Source: Planctomycetota bacterium (GTDB lineage Bacteria > Planctomycetota > Planctomycetia > Pirellulales > Pirellulaceae). From it: a stretch of DNA of 11,132 nucleotides. Below are positions 1 to 5,658 of the stretch, one piece after another. The notes beneath the pieces were generated by a model. That model had not been told where the DNA came from. It ran no database searches and worked only from the letters and a program-made list of their open reading frames with translations. The translations under genes and the position numbers were made by a program. The stretch spans positions 1 through 11,132 of the forward strand of contig JAPLNJ010000300.1 in the NCBI GenBank assembly GCA_026692885.1, read 5' to 3'. The stretch's first letter is position 1, and each line of letters begins with the position of its first letter.

Positions 1-129
1 GGAAATAACTTACCCGTAGGACGGCCCTCCGAGGCCGTCTGGTAAACCAACCTGCGGGACGCAGTGGACGGCCTCGGAGGGCCGTCTTACGGGAAGACCA
101 TCCTACATCGGGTTGGGTAAGTTATTTCC
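1..129. repeat. Nested fold-back (MITE/REP-like) element
   Basis: The outer 15-base arms at 1-15 and 115-129 are perfect inverted repeats (GGAAATAACTTACCC). Inside lie 19-base perfect arms at 21-39 and 67-85, which extend with one mismatch into the CCCGTAGG / TTACGGG flank. Smaller hairpins sit between them: 40-49 (TGGT-AA-ACCA) and 52-64 (CTGCG-GGA-CGCAG). No ORF lies within. The layout fits a non-coding, dispersed, structured element of the MITE or REP type; mobility is inferred. The window starts on the first base of the outer arm, so the element may extend upstream. Its GTAGGACGG core (16-24) recurs at 856-864. Confidence 0.75.
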
Positions 130-180
130 TTCCGCTCGCCCAAGGCAAGGATATTTGCGGCGTGCTGCTGCCGCAGACGG

Positions 181-615
181 TCAGGCTGGTCGAGGGCCGC
201 CGGACTTCACATCCTCGATAACCCGCCGGTCGACGAACGAGTAGTAGCGGAACCGGCGCGGCATGTGGGAGCCGATGGAGCCGAGCACGATCACCACGGT
301 CAGGATCGCCACACGGTAGCCCCACAGCCACGGCACGAGACACAGCAGCAGCAGCTTGGCCAGCGTCAGCACCCCCCGTCCTTGGTAGCACCAGCGAACG
401 TGCGGGAAGGCCTCAATGGCGATCAATGCGGCGCCGGTCGCGATGCTCAGCCAGAGCCACGCCAGCAACTGAGGTTTGGGGATTTCGAAGACATGCCCGC
501 CAAACAGCACGCCGATCACACCGATATGGGCCGTGCGGAAGGCGACGTTCCAGACGCGTGAACCCGACAGGGCGCGCGGCGGGTCGGGAAACAGTAGTCG
601 TTGCCAGCAGTTCAC
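181..615 (-). CDS. Uncharacterised four-helix integral membrane protein
   Basis: A 144-residue protein read from a GTG codon at 615-613 to TGA at 183-181. A GGAG Shine-Dalgarno motif lies seven bases upstream of the GTG, which supports this start. It shows about four hydrophobic segments (roughly residues 29-43, 50-70, 82-98 and 101-117), then a basic tail containing a SIGSHMPRRFRYYS stretch. That tail resembles a motif I associate with conserved small membrane proteins of unknown function, but I cannot name the family with certainty. There is no signal peptide cleavage site and no enzymatic motif. It stands alone on its strand, and its upstream region is occupied by fold-back elements that may have displaced or supply its promoter. 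The coding call is fairly secure from the hydrophobic periodicity and the ribosome binding site; the function is unknown. Confidence 0.7.
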   Translation of the reverse strand: MNCWQRLLFPDPPRALSGSRVWNVAFRTAHIGVIGVLFGGHVFEIPKPQLLAWLWLSIATGAALIAIEAFPHVRWCYQGRGVLTLAKLLLLCLVPWLWGYRVAILTVVIVLGSIGSHMPRRFRYYSFVDRRVIEDVKSGGPRPA

Positions 616-642
616 AGCGAATCTCCCAGGTGCCGCTCACGC

Positions 643-766
643 CTTTGAAGTTGCACGTCGCAGAATTCACCAGAATTCTGACCGTTGCGCAGTGCGGCCG
701 TTGCCCCGCTTCCGCCAGAAATCTGGCGATTTCGGCTACTCCCCGTCGACCTGCGTAACTTCAAAG
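643..766. repeat. Imperfect inverted-repeat element with two internal hairpins
   Basis: The outer arms CTTTGAAGTT (643-652) and AACTTCAAAG (757-766) are perfect 10-base inverted repeats and continue imperfectly for about eight to ten more bases to CGTCG / CGAC. Inside are an 8-bp hairpin at 661-680 (CAGAATTC / GAATTCTG, loop ACCA) and a 7-bp hairpin at 713-728 (CGCCAGA / TCTGGCG, loop AA). No convincing ORF lies inside. It sits 28 bases upstream of the GTG start of the minus-strand membrane protein gene, so it may affect that gene's promoter. Confidence 0.6.
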
Positions 767-790
767 ATCGTAGGGCGGCTCCTGCTCCGT

Positions 791-853
791 GGACCGGTAA
801 GGTGACGCCGTCGTTAACGTAGCTGCCAGCCAAGGCGGCGTAAAGTACGGTCC
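791..853. repeat. Nested short inverted repeat
   Basis: GGACCG (791-796) pairs with CGGTCC (848-853), and inside them ACGCCG (805-810) pairs with CGGCGT (836-841). The arms are short and the interior is unpaired, so the structure is weaker than its neighbours. Its place between two clearer fold-back elements suggests it is a decayed member of the same cluster. Confidence 0.35.
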
Positions 854-858
854 TTGTA

Positions 859-896
859 GGACGGATAGGCGATCCGGCCGGATCGCCTATCCGTCC
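859..896. repeat. Perfect 38-base palindrome
   Basis: Every base from 859 to 877 pairs with 878 to 896 with no mismatch and no loop (GGACGGATAGGCGATCCGG followed by its reverse complement). It is preceded by GTAGGACGG (856-864), the same nine bases found at 16-24 in the first fold-back element, which suggests both belong to one family of dispersed elements. A perfect palindrome with no spacer could extrude as a cruciform; no gene overlaps it. Confidence 0.85.
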
Positions 897-939
897 CTCG
901 GCGAATCGTTGAACTTAGCCGGCTGCGCCGGAACCTGAG

Positions 940-1015
940 ACCCTAATCTCTCACCTAATCTCTCTTCCCGATTACGCATGCCAGGCCGGCAGGAGATTAG
1001 GTGAAAGATTAGGGT
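940..1015. repeat. Inverted repeat of doubled CCTAATCT units
   Basis: The left arm 940-961 and right arm 994-1015 are 22-base inverted repeats with one mismatch. Each arm is itself made of two copies of a unit close to ACC(C)TAATCT, so four copies of CCTAATCT occur: near 942 and 954 on plus, near 994 and 1006 on minus. The right arm ends exactly where the truncated ORF6N gene begins, so the element probably marks an insertion or deletion junction. A cluster of operator half-sites is an alternative reading. Confidence 0.7.
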
Positions 1016-1328
1016 GCTCTTTATTCCAGCCATCTACGGCGTGACCACGAGCTATCTGAAACGGCAGGTCCGGCGGAACGTCGAACGGTTTCCGGACGAT
1101 TTCATGTTTCAGTTGGACGCGGACGAGTTCGAGCTTTTGAGATGCCAAATTGGCATCTCAAAGGGCCGTGGCGGTCGCCGACACGCGCCCTTCGCCTTCA
1201 CGGAGCAAGGCGTGGCGATGCTGTCCAGCGTGCTCTGCCGGCCCCATGACTTCCCGGTCGTCACCCTGGTGCCCCGCGTGGACCTGCTGCCGATCGTGGC
1301 CTACATACCGAGCCGGCCCCGGTGGTGA
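1014..1328 (+). pseudogene. Truncated ORF6N-domain gene (phage-type regulator remnant)
   Basis: The readable frame gives 104 residues from a GTG at 1014. Residues 6-74 match the ORF6N domain pattern: AIYGV, then [17 protein letters not shown], then [21 protein letters not shown]6N is a DNA-binding-associated domain of phage and accessory-region regulators. Intact members begin some 15-20 residues earlier, with a strand leading into a D-L-A-x-(I/L)-Y-G-V motif, and continue after AMLSSVL with a helix and usually a C-terminal coiled coil. Here the beginning is replaced by the arm of the inverted repeat, with an in-frame stop at 1002-1004, and homology ends near 1235; the last 30 residues look like unrelated sequence. 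It is therefore a remnant lacking both ends. The GTG start lies inside the repeat arm and has no clear ribosome binding site. Confidence 0.7.
1136..1162. repeat. 27-base palindrome inside the ORF6N remnant
   Basis: The 13-base arms 1136-1148 and 1150-1162 are perfectly complementary around the single base 1149 (TTTGAGATGCCAA / TTGGCATCTCAAA). It overlaps codons for the LLRCQIGIS part of the ORF6N domain. A palindrome of this length inside a coding frame is unlikely by chance; it could be an operator or the result of sequence duplication by inversion. Confidence 0.75.
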
Positions 1329-1606
1329 TTCGGGTGGGCCTCGACGGGCACCTCGCCGACGCCGGATGCCGCCGGGGTGGCACCCAGGGGACTCGCCAGG
1401 ACGGACGCCGGGACGCTGACCGCCAGGACCGCCGTCGAGCCAAACGCCAGAACCACCGGGAAGCCGACTGCCGCCGAGATCCGTGCTGTGCGTCTCGCGC
1501 GAACGCGCCGCCAGAAATCGCTGGGCGGCTTAAGGCGTATGCTGGTCCTGAAATGATTGGCCCTGCGACTGCGCTGTCGTGCGCCATTGAGATTGGCCCC
1601 CAACAC
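1301..1606 (-). CDS. Weak candidate: small protein with signal-peptide-like segment
   Basis: A 101-residue frame from GTG (1606-1604) to TAG (1303-1301). Its third codon positions are strongly GC-rich, which fits coding in this genome. Its middle has an arginine-rich stretch ([11 protein letters not shown]) followed by about 28 hydrophobic or small residues ending VLASP, like a signal peptide or single membrane anchor. It lacks a visible ribosome binding site, and no family is recognised. It could be a fragment of a decayed gene or chance, so the call is weak. Confidence 0.2.
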   Translation of the reverse strand: MLGANLNGARQRSRRANHFRTSIRLKPPSDFWRRVRARRTARISAAVGFPVVLAFGSTAVLAVSVPASVLASPLGATPAASGVGEVPVEAHPNHHRGRLGM

Positions 1607-1882
1607 GGCTACATTGATGCCCTGGTTGTCCAGTACTCGGCCGCGTACTGGGCTAAGACCGGGCTGTGGGGCGTCCGTGTCCGACCTGACTGTCCGCCGG
1701 AACCCCGCGGGCCGGTCTGCGCGGGGCAGGGATTTTTGTCAGTGGCTTGGTCTGACGCGGATTGCCTGCGTCACTGGGCTGCCTGCCTTGCGGAAAGGGC
1801 TGGAGCTGGCCCTGATCCTGGCGGTCGGAGGATGGTTGTAAGGTAGGCGGTTATCGCGTTGAACCCGAAGGATGCAGCCATT
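1329..1882. other. Gene-poor stretch before the R-M operon
   Basis: Between the ORF6N remnant and the restriction gene no convincing plus-strand gene is seen. The open frames here (for example 1322-1846 and 1557-1841) are rich in Arg, Cys, Trp and Pro and show no family motif. The stretch holds the weak minus-strand ORF and a terminator-like hairpin. I find no convincing -35/-10 pair for the operon; its promoter probably lies between about 1740 and 1860. Confidence 0.5.
1703..1737 (+). terminator. Possible intrinsic terminator upstream of the R-M operon
   Basis: A 7-bp all-GC stem (CCCCGCG at 1703-1709, CGCGGGG at 1720-1726) with a 10-base loop is followed after six bases by TTTTT (1733-1737). 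The gap between stem and T-run is longer than ideal. If active it would shield the operon from upstream transcription. Confidence 0.35.
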
Positions 1883-4800
1883 ATGCGGCAAGTTGTCATC
1901 GAGAACCCGATCATCAATTCGCCTTTTAGCGAGCCGCAGCGTCATTTTCGCTTCGACGAACAGGGAATCACGAACGAGATTGTCACCGCCAGACGGATCA
2001 GCCAATACTTCATCCCGATCGCGCAACCTCGAAAGAAGACCAAGGACAAGCAACTGACCCTGGGCGACTGGACCAAAGACCGGATCGAAGAAAACAAGAC
2101 GGTCAACGAGATCCGGCGCTTGGTGAAGATCTGGCGGGAAGGCCGTTACACGGGGGACGTGACCCGACAGACTGCTCGTCTTTTGGAATACTGGTCTCGC
2201 AGCGACCGGGCGCGCCGGTTGTTCTTCTGCCAAATCGAGGCCCTGGAAACCCTGATCTACATCACGGAGGTGGCGAGGAAATACGGTCACACCTGGATTG
2301 AAAACGACCTGCGACGATCCAACGAGGCGGCCAATGCGGGCTTGCTGCGAATTGCCTCGAAAATGGCCACGGGAAGTGGCAAGACCGTCGTCATGGCCAT
2401 GCTGATCGCTTGGCAGACGCTCAACAAGCTGGCCAACCCCAAGGACGCCAGGTACACCGACACATTCCTGCTCGTCACGCCGGGCATCACGATTCGGGAC
2501 CGGCTGCGGGTGCTATTGCCCAGCGACCCTGGCAACTACTACCGGGCCTTGGATATCGTCCCGCCCGACCTGATGGACAAACTTGGGCAGGCCAAGATTG
2601 TCGTCACCAACTACCATGCTTTCTTGCGGCGCGAGAAGGTCAAGGCCGCTTCACTTACAAAGAAGATCCTCCACCAAGACGAAGACTCGCCGTTCACGGA
2701 ATCCGAAGGCGAGATGGTTCGCCGTGTCTGCCGCGGGCTGGGGAACAAACGCAGCATCATCGTCATCAACGACGAAGCCCACCACTGCTACCGCTGCCGC
2801 GTCAGCGACGAGGAAGAGCAGCTCACGGGCGATGACCGGAAGGAAGCCGAGCAACGGGAACAGGCCGCCCGCGTCTGGATCGGCGGTCTCGAAGCCATTC
2901 AGCGGAAGATCGGCATCAAGACAGTCTACGACCTTTCTGCCACGCCTTTTTTTCTGCGCGGGTCCGGGTATGGCGAAGCCAAGTTGTTTCCCTGGGTGGT
3001 TTCCGATTTCTCGCTGATTGACGCTATCGAGTCCGGCATCGTGAAAGTGCCTCGCGTGCCTGTGGCGGACGATGCCATGACCGGCGACCAGCCCACGTAC
3101 CGTGATCTCTGGCTGCGCATTCGTGACGACCTGCCGAAGAAGGGCCGCAAGACCGACGCCATCGTGGGCGAACCGCGACTGCCCGCCGCGCTGGAAGGCG
3201 CACTGCAAAGCCTGTACGCCAACTACGCTAAGTGCCACGAGCGTTGGCAGAAGAACGACGAAGCCCGCGCCAACGGCCTGACGCCGCCCGCGTTCATCGT
3301 GGTCTGCAACAACACCAACGTCTCCAAGATGGTTTTCGACTACATCGCCGGCTGGGAGAAGCCCCTGCCCGATGGTTCGACGATTGCCGTGCCGGGGAAG
3401 CTGGGGATTTTCAGCAACGTGGCTGGCGGACAGTTCACCGACCGCCCCAACACGATCTTGGTGGATTCCGAGCAGTTGGAGTCGGGCGAGTCGATGAGCG
3501 ATGACTTCAAGAAGATCGCCGCGCGGGAAATCGACGAGTTCAAGGCCGAATACCGCAGCCGCTTCCCCGGCAGCGATCCGGAGAAGCTCACCGACGAGGA
3601 CTTGCTTCGCGAGGTGTTGAACACGGTGGGCAAGCCGGGCAAACTTGGCGAAAACGTCAAGTGTGTCGTCTCTGTCTCGATGCTCACCGAAGGCTGGGAC
3701 GCCAACACGGTGACGCATATCCTGGGGGTCCGGGCGTTTGGCACGCAACTGCTGTGTGAACAGGTTGTTGGACGGGGCTTGCGGCGAATGAGCTACCAAG
3801 CGGAGCCGTCCACGGTGCAGTTGTCGGGAGGCGAAACCGCCACTTTCGAAGCGTTCCCCGTGGAATATGCCGAAGTCTATGGCGTCCCGTTTTCGTTCAT
3901 CCCATCCGCGGGGTCATCGTCCGACCCGAAACCTGGCCCGCTTCCCACCCGTGTCCGGGCGCTCGAAAATCGGCGCAGCGCCTGCGAAATCACCTTTCCC
4001 CGCATCGACGGCTACCGGTACGAACTGCCCGCGGAGCGTCTGAAGGCCAAGTTCACCGACCAAACCCAGCTGGTGCTGACCACCGCCAGCGTCCCCACTA
4101 AGGTGGAGAACGCCCCGATCGTCGGCGAGACGGTAATCCACAATCTGGACGAACTGCGAGCCAAACGCCCCCAGGAAGTCGCGTTCCTGCTTGCCAAGCG
4201 CCTGCTGGAACATTACTTCCGCGATGACCAGCAGAACGTCAAGCCCTGGCTGTTCCCCGACCTGCTGACCATCAGCCGCTCCTGGCTGGACAAATGCGTG
4301 ATCTGCAAAGACAACACGTTCCCCCAACTGCTGTTGCTGGTGGAGAACGCCTATACGGCGGCCGACCGCATCTACAAGGCGATCGTGGCGTCGACGGATG
4401 GCGACAAGCGGTTACTGCCGATTCCCAAGCCCTACGACACGGTTGGCTCGACCGTAGGCGTCGACTTCGACACGGTTCGGGACACCTACAAGACGAAAGC
4501 CGACAGGTGCCACGTATCCCATGTGGTGGGTGACACGAAGTCTTGGGAACAGAAGATGGCCCAGACGTTGGAGGATATGGACGAGGTGCTTTGCTACGTC
4601 AAGAACCACGGCTTGGGGTTCCTCATCCCGTACACGATCGGCGGGACTTCTCGCAACTACACCCCCGATTTCATCGCCCGGATTGACGACGGGCACGGCC
4701 GGGACAACCCGCTGAACCTGATTGTCGAAGTGACCGGAGCCAAGGACAAGGAGAAGGAAGCCAAGGTTTCCACGGCCAAGACGCTGTGGGTTCCTGCCGT

Positions 4801-4897
4801 CAATAACGCCGGCACCTGGGGCCGGTGGGACTTCATCGAGATCCGAGATCCGTGGGATGCGCAGGCTGCGATCCGCCAGAAGTTGATCCGTCCGTGA
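1883..4897 (+). CDS. Type III-like restriction subunit (BPTD_3080-type helicase-nuclease)
   Basis: The ATP-dependent DNA translocase and endonuclease subunit of a restriction-modification system, expected to act on unmodified DNA in the cytoplasm. From ATG 1883 it has 1004 residues. In order: a conserved N-terminus (VIENPIINSPF, RHFRFDEQGIT), a Q-like motif FFCQIEALE (about 114-122), Walker A TGSGKT (163-168), DEAH (297-300), SAT (352-354), TEGWDAN (602-608) and QVVGRGLRR (627-635), the SF2 helicase set. Near the C-terminus, YTPDF (928-929 for PD) and VEVTGAKDKEK (about 948-958) fit a PD-(D/E)xK nuclease as in type III Res proteins; the second half reads EVT rather than the classical ExK. The N-terminus and overall length match the BPTD_3080 restriction endonuclease family as I remember it. 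I chose ATG 1883 over TTG 1859 because AAGGA lies ten bases upstream and the family starts here. It is the first gene of a four-gene run. Confidence 0.93.
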   Translation: MRQVVIENPIINSPFSEPQRHFRFDEQGITNEIVTARRISQYFIPIAQPRKKTKDKQLTLGDWTKDRIEENKTVNEIRRLVKIWREGRYTGDVTRQTARLLEYWSRSDRARRLFFCQIEALETLIYITEVARKYGHTWIENDLRRSNEAANAGLLRIASKMATGSGKTVVMAMLIAWQTLNKLANPKDARYTDTFLLVTPGITIRDRLRVLLPSDPGNYYRALDIVPPDLMDKLGQAKIVVTNYHAFLRREKVKAASLTKKILHQDEDSPFTESEGEMVRRVCRGLGNKRSIIVINDEAHHCYRCRVSDEEEQLTGDDRKEAEQREQAARVWIGGLEAIQRKIGIKTVYDLSATPFFLRGSGYGEAKLFPWVVSDFSLIDAIESGIVKVPRVPVADDAMTGDQPTYRDLWLRIRDDLPKKGRKTDAIVGEPRLPAALEGALQSLYANYAKCHERWQKNDEARANGLTPPAFIVVCNNTNVSKMVFDYIAGWEKPLPDGSTIAVPGKLGIFSNVAGGQFTDRPNTILVDSEQLESGESMSDDFKKIAAREIDEFKAEYRSRFPGSDPEKLTDEDLLREVLNTVGKPGKLGENVKCVVSVSMLTEGWDANTVTHILGVRAFGTQLLCEQVVGRGLRRMSYQAEPSTVQLSGGETATFEAFPVEYAEVYGVPFSFIPSAGSSSDPKPGPLPTRVRALENRRSACEITFPRIDGYRYELPAERLKAKFTDQTQLVLTTASVPTKVENAPIVGETVIHNLDELRAKRPQEVAFLLAKRLLEHYFRDDQQNVKPWLFPDLLTISRSWLDKCVICKDNTFPQLLLLVENAYTAADRIYKAIVASTDGDKRLLPIPKPYDTVGSTVGVDFDTVRDTYKTKADRCHVSHVVGDTKSWEQKMAQTLEDMDEVLCYVKNHGLGFLIPYTIGGTSRNYTPDFIARIDDGHGRDNPLNLIVEVTGAKDKEKEAKVSTAKTLWVPAVNNAGTWGRWDFIEIRDPWDAQAAIRQKLIRP

Positions 4898-4914
4898 GAG
4901 GAAGCGAGGAAGTT

Positions 4915-5592
4915 GTGCAGTTCGATCCACAGAAGACTTACGCAGTGCTGACGGGCGATATCGTGGGATCGTCCCAGTTGGGGCCGGCTGAGCGGAAGGC
5001 GCTGCCAGATCTCCTGAGAAGAGCCGCCGGCGAACTCCGGGATTTCCGGACTGCGGCGATTCCGCTGGACATCGATATCTACGCGGGTGATTCGTGGCAG
5101 TTGCTGCTGACCGATCCGGGCTTGGCTCTGCGGGCGGCTGTCTTCATGCGGGCCTTCCTCCGGGACCGGGCCGAGGAACTGGGCTGCGAACTCGACAGTC
5201 GCGTCGTCGTAGCGCTCGGCAGCATTGACTTCGTGCCCGCGAACCGCGTCTCGGAAGGGGACGGTGAGGCATTTCGCCTTTCCGGGAGAACGCTCCAGGA
5301 GATCGCTCCCACGCAGCGGATGCGATTCGTCATCGCAGGGGTCCCGAACAGCCCCGTGTGGGATGCCGTCTTCGCGTTGATCGACGGCATCATTACCCAT
5401 TGCTGGACAGCGATGCAGGCGCGGGCCGTTTCGGGAGTGTCGCGAGACTGGTCCCGGTCACAGACCGCTACTCTGTGGCCTAAGCCAATCAGCCCGTCGG
5501 CAGTCTTCGCGCACCTGCGGAAGGCCTGCTGGCACGCCATCTCACAGACCATTTCTCAATTTGAAAGTACGGATTGGTCGCGGGAGCGTTAA
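4915..5592 (+). CDS. SatD-like protein with cyclase-like domain and C-terminal HTH
   Basis: A 225-residue protein starting at GTG 4915, with GAGGA ending four bases upstream; an in-frame ATG at 4825 would overlap the res gene by 73 bases and add non-matching residues. The start is 17 bases after the res stop. Residues 8-20 (YAVLTGDIVGSS) and 56-65 (YAGDSWQLLL) match the SatD family pattern. I also see a class III nucleotide-cyclase-like layout: Asp15 in DIVGSS and Asp59 in GDS could be the two metal-binding acids, and EAFRLSGR (118-125) aligns with the cyclase EAVNLAAR segment but has Arg for the catalytic Asn. Residues about 163-206 (AMQARAV, then PISPSAVFAHLRKACW) look like a winged or sigma-like helix-turn-helix. 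SatD proteins are often found beside DUF3307 membrane proteins, as here. Role in this operon is unknown: regulator, nucleotide sensor, or (less likely) cyclase. Confidence 0.8.
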   Translation: MQFDPQKTYAVLTGDIVGSSQLGPAERKALPDLLRRAAGELRDFRTAAIPLDIDIYAGDSWQLLLTDPGLALRAAVFMRAFLRDRAEELGCELDSRVVVALGSIDFVPANRVSEGDGEAFRLSGRTLQEIAPTQRMRFVIAGVPNSPVWDAVFALIDGIITHCWTAMQARAVSGVSRDWSRSQTATLWPKPISPSAVFAHLRKACWHAISQTISQFESTDWSRER

Positions 5593-5595
5593 CCT

Positions 5596-5629
5596 CCAGA
5601 GGTTGATTTCATTAAAATCAACCTCCTGG
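5596..5629. promoter_or_regulatory. Strong dyad between the satD-like and DUF3307 genes
   Basis: AGGTTGATTT (5600-5609) and AAATCAACCT (5615-5624) are perfect 10-base arms around a 5-base loop. The pairing extends to CCAG (5596-5599) and CTGG (5626-5629) with one bulged C. A second small hairpin GGGC-TTACT-GCCC follows at 5628-5640. No T-run follows, so a simple terminator is unlikely. It may be an operator for the HTH of the adjacent SatD-like protein, or an RNA processing or attenuation element. Confidence 0.6.
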
Positions 5630-5640
5630 GCTTACTGCCC

Positions 5641-5646
5641 TATAAG
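5641..5646 (+). promoter_or_regulatory. Possible -10 box of an internal promoter
   Basis: TATAAG followed by ATG, 18 bases before the DUF3307 start codon, resembles a sigma-70 -10 element; no good -35 is present at the usual spacing, where the dyad arm lies instead. The DUF3307 gene lacks a clear Shine-Dalgarno, which would fit a very short leader. Weak evidence. Confidence 0.25.
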
Positions 5647-5658
5647 ATGTAGTATTCA

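Noticed and set aside
1..1015. CRISPR array, considered because of the many repeats
   Set aside because: The repeats are inverted and differ from each other; no regularly spaced direct repeats with unique spacers and no cas genes are present.
1322..1846. Plus-strand open frame of 174 codons before the restriction gene
   Set aside because: The translation is rich in Arg, Cys and Gly without domain character, and there is no ribosome binding site or recognised motif.
1859..1882. TTG start giving the restriction protein eight extra residues
   Set aside because: ATG 1883 has AAGGA ten bases upstream and matches the usual beginning of the family; the TTG has no well-placed ribosome binding site.
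2651..3799. Long open frame (382 codons) on the minus strand
   Set aside because: It lies wholly antisense to the helicase part of the restriction gene, whose motifs are unmistakable; long antisense frames are usual in GC-rich coding DNA.
4950..4970. GGGCGATA in the SatD-like gene, matching part of the tRNA-Val 3' end
   Set aside because: Only eight bases match, inside a coding region; too short for an attachment site.
4657..5400. Minus-strand open frame of 247 codons
   Set aside because: It spans the end of the restriction gene and the SatD-like gene in antisense and has no recognisable domain.
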